64,000 nt of DNA, taken from NCBI GenBank assembly GCA_947579605.1, contig OX388316.1, positions 11,721,290 through 11,785,289 on the forward strand. Reading direction: 5' to 3'. Under the pieces are notes generated by a model, which saw only the letters and a list, made by a program, of their open reading frames with translations, was not told the origin of the DNA and searched no databases. A program made the translations under genes and the position numbers. Of this stretch, positions 10,586-23,085 are shown piece by piece (position 1 is the first letter of the stretch; each line of letters starts with the position of its first letter). This DNA is from Athripsodes cinereus. Taxonomy: Eukaryota > Arthropoda > Insecta > Trichoptera > Leptoceridae.

Positions 10586-11105
10586 AAAGAATGTAATTGC
10601 TATATGTTTGCTGGGAACTACACGAAGAGCTGCGTAGTGTAAAAGGTGTGTGTATTTTAATTTCGTTATTACTAAATTTAAGCAATATACAGACTTTATT
10701 GTGTAGTTTAGTTTGAATGAAAATATTTTGTAATAATAAGGTCAGAATTAAAATAAATTAGTACGTAATAAAAACAATCTCGATACAATATTTCAGTTAT
10801 ACAAACAATCAAAACTACCTCGTTCATAAATATAATAAAATTATCTTTATTATCATTTGATAAAGTAAGTAGACTTTATTAACGTCCATACAGCATTGAC
10901 AAAACGTATGGGGTCCCAATAATTATTTTGTTAGGTAAATTTATGATGTTGTATAAAAAAACATTGCGTGATCGGTAAGTATGGCTAATGTTAATAATAA
11001 TGCTAGTCTTTGTGTTCAAATATGGCTATTATCATACAATTCATTGTAAGATGTTTTGTATAAATGGACTGAAATCCTTAAAGTAACGGAAGTAATATGA
11101 GTAAG
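10586..11105. other. AT-rich sequence, no feature seen
   Basis: No reading frame, RNA gene or repeat boundary is recognisable. Confidence 0.5.
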
Positions 11106-11109
11106 ATAT

Positions 11110-11225
11110 ATTTTCTTTATCTAGCTATCTATACCATCACGGCATCTCAACAAGTGTGATAGGCAATACCTTCACCAACCACGTAGAGCAACTAAAAGTT
11201 GTCCTCTCCACGAATATTAAATCAG
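11110..11225 (+). repeat. Dispersed repeat family A, end fragment with CTAT tail
   Basis: TATCTAGCTATCTATACCATCACGGCATCTC is followed by GTTGTCCTCTCCACG. This is the end of family A that carries short CTAT repeats and the CCATCACGG block. Confidence 0.65.
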
Positions 11226-12115
11226 ACTAGGTGTAAAAATATTAATCTTTTCTATGGTAAACTCATAATCTATGTGTAATGACAAATGAGATGAATTAAT
11301 AAATCTTCAGATTCCATTTCTAGTCATAAACTTTTATTTTATTTTTTACTAACCCTTAGGTAGGAACCTACTCTAAATACATTTCGTCCACACAAAAACT
11401 TCACGAATTTGAATATCCATGGTTCATGAATTTTTACCAAAAACTAGCAAAAAAATACATCATAAATCATCAAAAATTATGAAAAAAGTGTATTTATATC
11501 GTGCAATAATTTATTTATGTTCTGTTCTATTCTTTTTAAGGCCATCCTCTCGTTTGCCAATAATTTATTTAATATGCTTATCAATTTTGCATACATTTTT
11601 CCTACTTTTATATATTTTGTTTGGCTACGTCATTGACTGTTTTTCCTTTGTTGTTTACTTTGAATAATCTCATCTCCAATCATTACTTCTCAGAAAAAAA
11701 CAAGAAGATGAGACATTACAAAATACATCCACAAAAAGGAAAAGAAAACGTCGGTTTGTGACGGGTTATTCAAGAAAGTGTTTTTTTTGCGTCTAATAAA
11801 AATTATTGCGGTTAACTGCTTCTATTATTTTATAATAAATTTTATTTTCTGTTGACACGCTAGTACCAAACACACATACATATTATGATCTAAATATAAT
11901 GCGTCACCCATACAAAATAATATCAATTACATTCTTATATAGCCGCTAGGGGTCTTGTTACATTTTACAACCAACTCTAAATAACAGGTAATTGTGATTA
12001 AAGCTATATTTAAATCATAATAAACAGTGACTTTCTACTGATTGATATACTCAACTAAAGTTTAAAAAAATGGAGAGCTCTTATCTGTTGTATATTATGG
12101 CAGGCAAACCCAGGA
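11226..12115. other. AT-rich sequence, no supported gene
   Basis: The 82-codon frame at 11419-11667 is hydrophobic (Leu, Ile, Phe, Tyr) but has no family motif, and its composition is that of random AT-rich DNA. Nothing else is recognisable. Confidence 0.45.
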
Positions 12116-12119
12116 TAGA

Positions 12120-12180
12120 AAGGAATGAAAACTTGTAGTGGAGGCTTATATCCAGAGAAGAACCCTAAATGGATGAGGTA
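12120..12180 (+). mobile_element. Possible LINE 3'-terminal relic
   Basis: The reading VEAYIQRRTLNG followed by a stop resembles the last residues of RTE-like LINE proteins. It is very short, so this is tentative. Confidence 0.3.
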
Positions 12181-12349
12181 AAAAAAGTCTCTCCATCAAT
12201 AGTGATATTTATAATTTTAAAAGAATTTCGTTTTGAAGATGAAAACAGACAAACACTCCCATCAAGTTTTGAAAATGAACGCCTACGTTTTATGATTCAA
12301 CTACATGCGATGAAAATGCAAGTTGTCTTCTACACACAAAAAATAATGA

Positions 12350-12455
12350 TATTCAAGACGGGTGGCGTACCACATCGCTGAAATGAAAATGTTAAATGTT
12401 TTATTCGTGATGTTTTACGAACAACTGTCTTTGACAGGACACTTGAAAATTAATA
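12350..12455 (+). repeat. Dispersed repeat family A, partial copy
   Basis: GGTGGCGTACCACATCGCTG, AATGTTAAATGTTTTATTCG and CAACTGTCTTTGACAGGACA match the second half of family A in order. Confidence 0.65.
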
Positions 12456-13635
12456 GAAAACAGTGGGTAACCTATTTGTTGATTCAACAACGCATGTTAC
12501 AGCTATTTTAAATCAATATTTAAATTCAATATTAATTATTAAACAAAGTGACCAAAATAATGGTCGTAATATTATTATGTATGATTGAAGTATATTTTAT
12601 ACTCTACGTCTCTTGCGCAATTCTTTCTTGTAATGTAATTTGTTATAATTCTTTTATGGAAAGAGAAGTTTTTAATTAACGTTTTAATTAAAACATATCG
12701 TTGACATTCATTATAAATGGTCCTCACAAAGACAATAATTCAAATTGAATAATGATATAATATGAACGTTTTAAAATTAAATATTATGATATCATTCTAG
12801 AGCATGGAGTAGGATGAATAAGGAAATGAATAATGCTACAAAAGCAATTTTATACATGGCAACACACTTTTTTATCTAGTAACTTCTGATAGTAGATTTT
12901 TTTATAAAAAGTATTAATGTTTCTTCTTAACATTCATTTATACGATTTGAAAGCCATAAAGCTGGTATCATACGATCAGCTTCCTACTTACTATTTGCTT
13001 ATTTTGTTTACAAGAAAGACGTATAGTTTAAAAAATAAGGAGCTTTTCTATTTTATTTTTTGATATTCGGTGTTTGATGCAAAGTTTAATATTTCAATAC
13101 ATTTAATATTATGCAAAACTAGATGTTATGAAATTATGGACAAATGCAGAATTAACATAATTATTATTTTCTTATCTCTCTCAGCTGTCAGAAAGATTGT
13201 TGGCAAGAAATATATATGTATATATGAATAGTGGTGACGGGCAACAGGTTATGTGTTCAACATTATGTAAGTCTGTTACACTGTGAACCGAGTTGCGCGA
13301 CACTGAAACATTACATAATTAGATATTAGAATAGTCCATGTCAAGCTTTGATACAAGTTTTTTTTAACAGATTTTTTCAGAACTTTTAGAAATTTATTTC
13401 ATTATTAAATATACTTACTATGTAAGATCATTTTTCAGGAAGTTATGGAGAAAATATCGTTTGGTGGTGAAAGCATGACTTTTTTGTTTCTGTAACTCTA
13501 TTAGAACGATTTCAATTGACTAAAATTATTAATCATATCTTATCTTCAAACTATGTATCTCTGATTAGTCAAAAGAGAAAAAAGGTGATTTGTTTACATA
13601 TGAATGAAGAAGAATGTTGATTTAATTTATCGTAT
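12456..13635. other. AT-rich sequence, no feature seen
   Basis: I found no motif-bearing frame or repeat boundary in this stretch. Confidence 0.5.
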
Positions 13636-13639
13636 GACA

Positions 13640-14205
13640 TTTAATGTCAGGATAGAATTGGTGTGGGGTGGTTGAAATTTAGAGCAGTATCGGGAATTTT
13701 ATGTGATCCTAAAATGCCAGTAAAATATACCAGACTATTGTCAGGCCCGCGATAATGTATGGCTCGGAATGCTGGACTCTTTATAATACGTTCAACAGGC
13801 AACTTGAGACGGCAGAGATGCGAATGCTCAGGTGGTCAGCAGGCTTATCATTAAAATATAAGATAAGAAGTTCACGCATTCGTGGTAGCACGACGTGGTT
13901 GTGACGGATATAAATAACAAACTAGAAGAGAAGCAACTATGATGGTATGGGCACATAAGGCGGAGACCACTGGAACACACTGTAAATAAAGCTACATCAA
14001 TAAATCTCCCTCGACATCCATCAAGAGGGAGACCAAAGAATACTTGGATGACACAATGCAATAGAATCCTGCGGAGAAATGGCCTGGATGAAAATGATAT
14101 AATAAACAGGAGAGTGTATAACCTCAGAACGAGAAGAGCCGACCCCAACAGCTTCAGTGGAAATAAGTTGGGACAGTGCCAGGAAGAAGAAGAAGATTTA
14201 ATGTC
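13640..14205 (+). mobile_element. RTE-like LINE 3' fragment, frameshifted
   Basis: Pieces of the C-terminal region of an RTE-like reverse transcriptase appear in more than one frame. FRAVSGILCDPKMPVKY reads near 13680. A MYGSECWTLYNT-type segment lies near 13760, and SRGRPKNTWMTQCNRILRR and NDIINRRVYNLRTRRADP read at 14020-14150. A GAA-rich tail ends near 14195. The frame changes and stops show a dead, 5'-truncated insertion. The antisense 106-codon frame over it is a shadow. Confidence 0.75.
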
Positions 14206-16450
14206 AGTAGGTAGGAATGACCCGTATGCTGATTAAAAGATTTTCTGTTTGCGAAATATTGTATCTATTACCATAAAATAAATAATTTATTAAACGCATT
14301 TCACGGAGTGTTCAAACAAGTTTATTTTGCACAAAACTTAAATTTTGACTACAACCAAAATCAAAATATAAAAAAAAATTGGCTCTGATTTTTAATTTTT
14401 TTTTCTTTGTAAAAAATCAACTTGATTTCGAAGTTGTATAATGTCCTAACAAAATAGAAATATACCTTCTTAATATTTGCATATTTACTTAATTGTATGT
14501 AATAGCACATGGTTGAAGCGCTTTTTCTTAGTTTTTAGTTGTATTTCATCAAAATTACTTTTTGGAAGTCAACCATTTACTTTCGACAAATAATGTTACA
14601 TTGAATACTATTTTCATATTTTTTTACTTATGTTATATGTATTCTCCCACACACAAGTTCATATGCGTATTTATGAGGAAATATTTTTATAAATTATTAT
14701 ACCTACTGATATTTTCTAAAATATAAAAGCTAAACTTGGGAAAAAATGTAGAATATTGGAGAATAACTAATATTAAATTTATCTTTTCTAGCAAAAGTGG
14801 AAGCTGACAAGGTATTTACAAATTATTTTAGATATTTTAATACCTACATATATACGATTCATATTGATCAAATAATATACTTATATAATACTTAACGTGT
14901 TGCTACCTATATAACGTAAACACTCCAATGAAATTAAAAATAAAATCGCTGTATTATTAATATAATATGGTTATGTTATATCTACCTTGCTACTAGAATC
15001 ATAGTTATTTATTTATAGATAGAAAAGTAAAGCATTTAGATTATTATTAGTATAACGAAACTAGTTTAAAGTTGAACATATTATATACATAATCATCAAT
15101 CAACAAGCACACGAACAATTAAAAACTACATATTGACATTAGAATGATTGAGTTTATGTTGCAATAACTACGTAATATACTACATTTCATACATTGACTT
15201 TAAGTCTTATAACTAATAGTAACAACATGATTTCACTACATAAAATGTACGAAGTAACTAATCATGCTTATGTTATTATGATACTAACTTACATACGTAG
15301 ATGTTATAATAATAGTATTAAAAATACATATTACATAATTCTTCTTATACAATTTCTTTAAATAAAATATTTTCTATTGACTTTAGTGACCGTTGCAAAC
15401 TTCTTTTCTTGAAACTTATTGCTGTTCGATAAAGGCTTCTTAAGAACTTTTGCGAGCTTTGCAACCTCGTGCAAGTTCTTTCCTATTTCTTTCAGCCCAT
15501 CTCTTTTAAAGTTTCGCTACATTTTTCTGAACCTCTCAATATTTTAAATTGTTAGTTTTCTCCATTTTCAAAAATAAACCCATATTTATTTTTCATCTAA
15601 AAGTGTGATAGTCAATAGAGTCAATGACTACTTACCCAAAATAAAGTATGGTGGATAAAAATTCTTTTATCTCTATGGTACATATAAATAAATAAACACA
15701 TACCAGAACACCATAACTCTTGCTCAGCTTATTATTTTGTCTTAAGCTCAATGAATATCTAGTTGTAAAAAGTCTCATTAATAATATTTACTTATATTTT
15801 TTTCAAACATAACCTTCTGCTCCAATGACATTACCTACAAATATGGAAATCTTATAATTTATGATGCAGAACATACGGTCAACTAAAATAACTATGTTAG
15901 CAATAACTACTTATGCACAAATTTGTAATTAATTATAATTTGGGCGGGTTAAAAAATACAAACAAACTAGTAAATATATTTGTTAATAGATAGGTAGGTA
16001 TATGAATAAACTTACGCAAATTATTTTTCGTTCTTTATATGTTTATATGTGAAACATATTCATAATCTCTTCCATCGTCTATTAGTGAAATGCGTGATCT
16101 AAAGTTTCTAAATTGCTACAGTTAATTAAATATTATAATTTAATCAAGGCAAGATTGTAATAATAAATAATAAGAATATTTCGTTATTGGCTAATATTGC
16201 TCCACATATCGCCACACATAGGTATCATAAAACTGATAATATGGTTCAACTAAATAAATTTGGTGAAGCACAATGAACTCTACATCTTATGTAATTCAAA
16301 ACATGGTAGTGTTTAGAATGCTCAAGCACATATTATCTGTCATAAATTGTAGGTTGAATATACACAAAAAACATACCTTTAAATATAAAAATAGGTATTA
16401 TGCAGTCATATTATGTAGGTATTATTACATCTATGAATAAAGCTATTATT
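14206..16450. other. AT-rich sequence, no feature seen
   Basis: This is a long stretch without a readable motif, TIR pair or RNA gene that I can detect. Confidence 0.5.
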
Positions 16451-16454
16451 TTAC

Positions 16455-16640
16455 GTCATGTAGGGGGCAGAGTGCCAATAAGATGGAGCGACCAAATTAA
16501 GGAGGCCACACAGAGCTCACTTCACGGGGCCTTACACATGGCGGAGGATCGCACAACATGGAGACAGATGGTTTACAGAACGAGGCATGATGGTCACGAT
16601 CCTCAGGATTGATGGACCGACAGAGATGATGATGAAGAGG
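16455..16640 (+). mobile_element. RTE-like LINE 3' end, plus-strand copy
   Basis: The frame reads VPIRWSDQIKEATQSSLHG, MAEDRTTWRQMVYR and HDGHDPQD then stop, typical of the extreme C-terminus of a LINE protein. A (GAT)n-like tail follows (GATGATGATGAAGAGG). A near-identical copy lies inverted at 45410-45615, so the family was active fairly recently. The 5' truncation point is near 16455. Confidence 0.8.
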
Positions 16641-16664
16641 GAGGTATTCGTAAAGCATCACGTT

Positions 16665-16805
16665 TAAGACTATCAGCGATGAAGAATGCCACCTGACGTG
16701 TATGTCTTAACTTTTAGTGGCACGAAGAGGAAGCTATCATGTTTGTTACATGCAGTTGATCCACTGTCTACCCCACTAGTAGAAAATGACGTGATGGTAC
16801 AAATG
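16665..16805 (-). repeat. Dispersed repeat family A, minus orientation
   Basis: GCGATGAAGAATGCCACCTG, then TGGCACGAAGAGGAAGC, ATGTTTGTTACATGCAG, CTACCCCACTAGTAG and GACGTGATGGTA follow the family A order on the opposite strand. It begins about 25 bp after a LINE tail. Confidence 0.7.
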
Positions 16806-18460
16806 ACTGAATTAATAAATCTACAAAAAATATCTTAAGAACAACTTAAGTATATACAATACAACTGAGGACATAAAAGTTTGCTTTAAAATAATGCTTG
16901 CAATCATTTTACCTTGTAAGTATTCGAGTTGAGATTAAGATACTTTTTAATTTCTTATTAAATCATGAACTTCCACAAGGAACCGTCTGACAATAAGTTG
17001 AACTATGAACGTCGTAGAAGCTAACATATTGCGTTTGCTCGCCTTTTTGTTTTAATTTTCATTATCAGTTGTTCTGTGTTGACTCTCCCATTGACAAGTA
17101 AGAATAATAGTACCTAATAATTATAATTTTATCCTCTTTTTAAAACTGTTTAATTACCACATAGACTTTAATATGATCTCACGGCAATTTGTGATGTTTC
17201 TCAAAGATCGTAATAAAATGACACATGTTTCAAATTTTGTCATATGGGATATGTATATCCCGAAGTATTTAATGTACAACATTCGTCACTCAAACCAAAG
17301 TATCATAACGAGATATTTACGATCATTATTTTCACATGACACTATAAAAAATAAAATGTATCAAATTAAACTTGTTGAAATCATCAATTTCCCACTTCAA
17401 AAACTTGAAGAAATGATAATATGTTCATGATTAGTTGAAAAAACCTATTTGATATTATCTTAAGAAATGTTCACACTTTAGATGAACATATTTTGAAACT
17501 TTACACACATCTAGATCCATGTTCCAACAATATTCATAACCGAATATAATGCTCTTTATAACATGATAAAACTTTGCTCTTAAAATGAGATTGTTGTCTG
17601 TGAATTTAACAGCAGTAACTTTGTAATATTAAAAAAAAAATTACATAATATGTTTAACTCGTCAATACTCATTATCGCTTAAAAACAATATCATTTACAA
17701 CATTTTTAATGATCATATTCTGTCAATCAAAACTTCACACTTTCAATACGTAGATCTTCACACTTAGGCGATTGAAGGAGACGAAGAAAAGTTACATAAT
17801 AATTATCAATTATGTACATTCGCCTTTGTATTTATTATTGTTCATGCAATTTTGGAACATGGTCATCGAACAAAAATAATGAATAGTTATATTCAATTTG
17901 TAGAAATTGAATATTGTAACTGATAGTTAATTTGATACATCTCACATAACGTCTTTACAAATATTCATCCTTAACTAATTATCGTCATTGTATTTAGTAT
18001 AATATGTTAGTATCTATTACCTTGGAGATGTTAATTACATTCTTCACAATATTTCACACTTTTTTAATTAATGGTATTTGCTGGATCATATACATGCTGT
18101 TGTCAATCATTCATGACATCAAATGCCACAACTATTGTGTAATATTATGATAATAGTAATTATTTAGATATATTATTTTTACACTCACTCGTCTTCTTAG
18201 AAATATGCGATTCGAACCATGCTTAGGTACATATTAATCTCCTATTAAAGTTTACCTCAACATATCCATAGCTGATTCAGAAAGTAAAATGTATAAATAC
18301 CAATACAAGATTGAAACGCTTTATTCGTTCCGATTCTTCAAATTCGCAGTGCCCTATTTATGTATAAGGTAATTTTTAATTTCTTGGATCACATCAAAGA
18401 GATAAAAAAAAATACCTACGACAAATCTTGTGAAATTTATAATTTATGTATACTAGTAAA
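16806..18460. other. Mostly featureless AT-rich sequence, with a short family C word
   Basis: ATGAACTTCCACAAGGAACC near 16965-17000 matches part of family C (see 53150-53290). The 85-codon frame at 17173-17430 has no recognisable motif. Nothing else is supported. Confidence 0.45.
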
Positions 18461-18464
18461 TAAC

Positions 18465-18690
18465 ATGGCTAGAAGCCCAAATGACAAATGTCCAAATTCT
18501 CTCACGAATCGGAGACCACGAGTGGCAACCAGAAGCATAAGAAAACCCCCAATGCGTTGGAGGGATGATAATTATCACTCGACACGTGGGTGTCAACTGG
18601 ATGCAGACGGCACAGGATCAAATGACGTAGAAGAAAATGAAGGAGGCATTCGTCCAAAAGTGAACGGGAGTCAGCTGAGAAGAAGAATAA
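18465..18690 (+). mobile_element. RTE-like LINE 3' fragment, frameshifted
   Basis: PPMRWRDD in one frame continues in another as VNWMQTAQDQM, a stop, then KKMKEAFVQK. Together these are the standard end of an RTE-like LINE protein, ending in GAAGAAGAA. One frameshift and at least one stop make it a pseudogene fragment. Confidence 0.75.
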
Positions 18691-18697
18691 GTAAATT

Positions 18698-18742
18698 ATA
18701 TTCTTCTAGATAGAAAGAAAATATTTTCTTCTAGATAGAATG
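18698..18742. repeat. Short direct repeat
   Basis: TATTCTTCTAGATAGAA and TTTTCTTCTAGATAGAA occur about 26 bp apart just after the LINE fragment. It is a local duplication of unknown origin. Confidence 0.6.
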
Positions 18743-20635
18743 TTGAGACTTAACCGATCGATCTCTGTTAGGGATCTATGAATTATCTGTAACTATTACT
18801 GCATTGAATATCTTGAAATACATTTCTTCACAATATGTGTCACAAAGGCGAATGAAATAGATAAAAAAAATTGCAATGAGAGCTAATATGTGTGTATATA
18901 ATCATATTTTTATATCACTTCATTCATGTTTTTTACTGAGGTCCAAGCTTATGAGATAATACTTAATAATCGCTAAATTATCTAACTTGCACTACAGCTA
19001 TGAAATTCTCTTCGATAATATCTAATTTAGTTAGGTAACGTACATACTTACCTATATTGTTATATTGATAAAAAGTAATGTTGATTGGTCTTATTGATTG
19101 TCTTTTAGTAGTCAAATTATCAGTTCGATGACAGTAATTGTCTGTTATTATTTTTTTACGTGGTGCCCTCAATTTCTAAATATGGTTTCAAGAAAAAATA
19201 ATAAACGCACCTATCTTTGTACCCAATCATTATAAATACATAAACTTTTATGTGCAGCACAATATTCAATAAAATAATTATGCCTATTGGGTATTTTAGT
19301 GAATTAAGATTTGAAGAATGATTGATAAGACAATAAATTTTGCTTGAAAAGTATTAAAGCAAAAATTAATTTTGCAATCCGTTGATGTATTCCCAAGTCT
19401 ATTTAAATATATTTTTTTCCTCCTCATTTTTTAATTATTTTAGAGATATACCAGTAAAAATTGCATAAAATTGTTAAACGAATCCTATAACTCCTTTTCG
19501 AAAGTCATGTCGAAGACATGTATTTTCAGTATATCATTTTATACATTTTTAAAATGACAGAGCGCTCTAGCAGATTTATTTTTTACCTTTCTGGAATGTG
19601 TCGAAATCCTTAGAAAAATTAAACTACTGACTATCCCAATTACTTTTTTTAAATTTATTTATTTATTCCAAAACAGAGCAGCATACTCATATTAGTTGAT
19701 GTTCAGGTGCAAGTTCAATTAAAAATTTGAGAAGATTTGAATAACAATGCCTTTCTAGAAATTCGTGTTTATAAGCTTTATTCTATCAGCGAGATTTAAA
19801 CTTGGAACTTCTGATTAGGAGGCCACGACTTAACTATCACTATCAGAGTAACAATATTTTACATCACAATCTGGGTTTTTTTTTTTTGATAACTTTGTAA
19901 AAACATTTGCATAGAGATTAGTGTGTACTTATTTACACAATATTGTTTTCCACTTGCAACACACTCGTAACCAAATCACTAAGATGTTTTTGTAAACAGT
20001 TGCGTACTGATTTTCCTTTCAATAGTTCTCAATTGCTTGAACAACTTGACCGATATTTAATGCAAAAATAATAATACTCGACTCACACTGCCTACTGATT
20101 ATTATTTGTACCTTATGTTTTTTTGTCCATGTTACAAACACACACATGCTATGGTTGTAATAATATTGTTTTAGGTAATAATATGTGCTAACGAAATATT
20201 ATATTGAAGTTACTTATCAGATTGTTTTGCAACTGTTTATTTAGTAATAACGAAGAAAAACAACTTGAACTTTCGTATGGAGAGTACTTGTTGATATTTG
20301 GACATAATTGCATAGTGAGATTTCGTAATAAGTGTAGTCGAAAATGAGTCCGAAAATATTTAATACTAATCAGTACCTACACTATTATATACAACTTCAT
20401 TCGGGAGTTAAAAAATAATTTCTTTCTCCAGGTAGGTACTTTCCCCAGATATTACTGTCCATCGCTGTTTCCAAGTTTCCTAGACATTTGAGTCAAAATC
20501 TTTCAACACACATATTCGACAATTTTGTCCGTTCAATTTCCCCTGGAGCGATTCATTCAGGAGAAAAAATTGCTGACGTGCGAAGCATGTGACCTATATG
20601 TGTAACAAGTTCGTGTATATATTTTGCGTGTTATT
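18743..20635. other. AT-rich sequence, no feature seen
   Basis: No motif-bearing frame, RNA gene or clear repeat was found. Confidence 0.5.
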
Positions 20636-20637
20636 GC

Positions 20638-21800
20638 AAATAATAATAATAACTAGACAACTTATTTGTGATGCGCCGTTTTGTGGAGAAACCACCGCAA
20701 GGGCCCATTTAAGAATCATAACACCTCCCGAACAATAGGGTCTTTAACCTCGCCTTGAACACCTCCACACTCTCCAGAGTTCGCATCTCAAAGGGAATTT
20801 TGTTCCACAGCAACGGACCAGCCACACAGAAGGCACGGTCAATATAGTTGGCCAGACCCCCCCTACGCGGTACCACAAGTCTACTGACAGAGTCTGTGTT
20901 TGCAGACCTTAGTGATTTTCGCCTGTCCGTTGCCTCCTCAGAAACGCAGAACTCCGAGATGTACACCGGTGCCATGCCATTTAGTGCCTTGAATACAGTC
21001 AATATGATTTTAAACTCTACTCTTTCTCTAACTTTGAGCCAGTGAAGATCTTTTAGAAGAGGAGTTATGTGACAGGTTTTGTTGGCATTGTAGATCAATC
21101 TAGCAGCTGCATTAAATACAGACTGCAGACGATTCTGTTGACTTGCTGGCAAACCAATGTACACCCTATTACGATTATCAAGTCTGGAAAGTACAAAGGC
21201 TCCGATAAGAGTCTTGGCCTCCTCAACAGGCAGACACCTCCCGACACTCCTTATCTGCCTGAGATGGAAAAATCCCGAACTTACCGTCCTAGATACATGG
21301 GTATCAAGAGAGAGTGAGCAATCAAGATGAACCCCCAAAAACCTGAGCTCCTTACGTGGTACGATTGCATTGCCTCCAATATTTATAGGCTCATTACTTA
21401 GCAAATGTTGCCTACGAGGGGATGCTACCCACATAAACTCAGTCTTCTGAGGATTCAATCTGAGCTTGTTATTAGACATCCAGGCTGCAACCCTCTCAAT
21501 ACACTCCACAGCATCCCGCTGCAGTGTTTCCCTCTGATCAGGACTGCAAAATCTGTACAGTATTCTGTCATCTGCGTATCCATGAGATCTAAAACCACAA
21601 TCCTGCACAATCCTGTCTATAGAATTTATATACATAATAAACAGAATCGGTCCCAGTACGGAACCCTGCGGAACGCCATATCGCACAACGGACTGAGATG
21701 ATTCGTCACCCGCCAGACACACAGACTGCAACCTGTCAGACAGATAAGATGCCAGCCAATTCATAGCACCAGTGCCAAAGGCAACATAAAACTTCAATGG
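20638..21800 (-). mobile_element. CR1/L2-like LINE, 5'-truncated
   Basis: A truncated reverse-transcriptase frame is followed on the minus strand by a short 3' UTR and a TTATTATTA tail (plus strand 20638-20651). The LINE begins near 21800. The N-terminal codons of the frame, up to 21962, lie in unrelated flanking DNA. Loss of the 5' end and a microsatellite tail are typical of CR1/L2-type insertion. Confidence 0.85.
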
Positions 21801-21962
21801 CTCCCTTGAGAAGATACTTGTTCGGTAATAAAATGAAAAAGTACATAATACGTAACTACTCTGTGACTTATGAAAAGCCTCCAAATGTCCCGGAAATTGT
21901 AAATTTAATAACATGAGCCTGTTTTCTGTAGCGAGAGAATAAAAATGAAATGTTGCCAACAA
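20709..21962 (-). pseudogene. CR1/L2-like reverse transcriptase, C-terminal two-thirds
   Basis: The frame is 417 codons. About the first 57 are not LINE-like and come from flanking DNA. From there the order is MNWLASYLSDRLQ, VPQGSVLGPILFIMYIN, GYADD (catalytic Asp pair), LRFLGVHLD and FHLRQIRS. YIGLPASQQNRLQSVFNAAA, ITPLLKDLHWLKVRER and VAGPLLWNKIP complete it. These are RT palm/thumb and the C-terminal region of CR1/L2 proteins. The endonuclease, fingers and first catalytic Asp motif are missing, so it cannot work. Residues usually conserved have changed (YADDR for YADDS, LDNRN for LDYCN), suggesting decay without selection, although no stop has appeared. Confidence 0.88.
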
Positions 21963-22057
21963 AAAAGTAATTAAATTTTCCTGTGAATGATATTATCGTT
22001 AAAAATACAGGTATCTGCCCTTTCACGTTTATTTGTCCAGTTACTTCATAGACAACA

Positions 22058-22600
22058 GTCTATCTATACCCTCACGCCGTGTCCCAGGAGGGGTAGGCAG
22101 AGAGAACGGAACGCCATATAGATCTATCCCTACAAACTTATATCGCTTCCTCCACATTCATCCAGTTTCTCATACATGTTCGCCGATTTCTCTTACTCAA
22201 CACGCGGCCGTCTTTTAAGATTTGATCCACGTGCTCAAACCACATGGTTCTTGGCTGTCCGTGCTTCCACACACCCCCTCTTTCAGACAAATACATCCTC
22301 TTCGTCATTCTTTCATCTTGCGTTCGCTCAACATGTTCAAACCATCGTAAATTATTTACACGCATTATATCCACAACACTTTTATCGCATCCGCTCATTC
22401 TCCTGATATCCTCATTCTTCACTCTATCCCGCAACGTTTTACCAACCATTCTTCTTAATGAACGCATCTCCACGGCATTTATTCCACTCTCGTCCTTCTT
22501 CAACCGCGTCCAAGTTTCACTTGCATACATAAGTGTCGGAACCAGAATGGGATTGTGCACCAGCATTTTAGCCATAATAGTTGTGACCTTGGGTTGCACT
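22058..22600 (-). mobile_element. RTE-like LINE 3' fragment with short tandem tail
   Basis: On the minus strand the frame at 22635-22138 reads LMYASETWTRLKKDESG, AVEMRSLRRMVGKTLRDR, LRWFEHVERTQDERMTKR and NRRTCMRNWMNVEEA, the classic C-terminus of RTE-like LINE proteins. The endonuclease and RT core are absent. The 3' end, near 22058-22090 on the plus strand, reads GTCTATCTATACCCTCACGCCGTG, closely resembling the end of family A. Residues upstream of about 22570 look unrelated. Confidence 0.82.
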
Positions 22601-22984
22601 ACTACGCTGAGTGATTGACTGTTTGTGTTCGACATTTGTAATTAGGACAATAATATAGTGAATATATTTGTGTTAATCAAAATATCCGTGTTCATCATTT
22701 AAGGAACCTAAAATATTGTAAACAGGCACAGATTTACAATACTTGGCAGATTTACAATAGACAACAGGAAAGTGAATATTCAGAATTTTGAATGTTTTAT
22801 ATCACAAATAATGAGAGAAGATGTACTCGCTTCATTATTTTTATATTTGTTCCTTAAATTTCATTGAAAAACCTACTCTTTATACATAATTATGTTAATT
22901 AGCCCTGTGATCAATAATTTAAAAATATATCTACAAGGCAATTATCAATCGAGATTGTTAGATAAAATCGCTTTTCTTTCTGTT

Positions 22985-23085
22985 AGATAAATTCCCTTTC
23001 ACGACACAAGCTTTTAGCTTAGTGTGAAAGGTGTATAATGTTGTATTTGGGTTTATAACAAAACCCCAGATATATCTTATAAAAA
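22985..23085 (+). mobile_element. SINE fragment, 5'-truncated
   Basis: CCCTTTCACGACACAAGC, CTTAGTGTGAAAGGTGTATA and TTGGGTTTATAACAAAA match the body of the SINE at 36205-36370. The tRNA-like head is missing. An A-rich tail follows. Confidence 0.7.

Noticed and set aside
11419..11667. 82-codon hydrophobic frame that could be a small membrane protein
   Set aside because: Hydrophobic frames are expected by chance in AT-rich DNA, and there is no supporting motif or context.
13828..14148. 106-codon minus-strand frame, serine- and leucine-rich
   Set aside because: It is the antisense shadow of the RTE-like LINE fragment, whose plus-strand motifs are clear.
22244..22618. 124-codon plus-strand frame
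   Set aside because: It is antisense to the RTE-like protein end on the minus strand.
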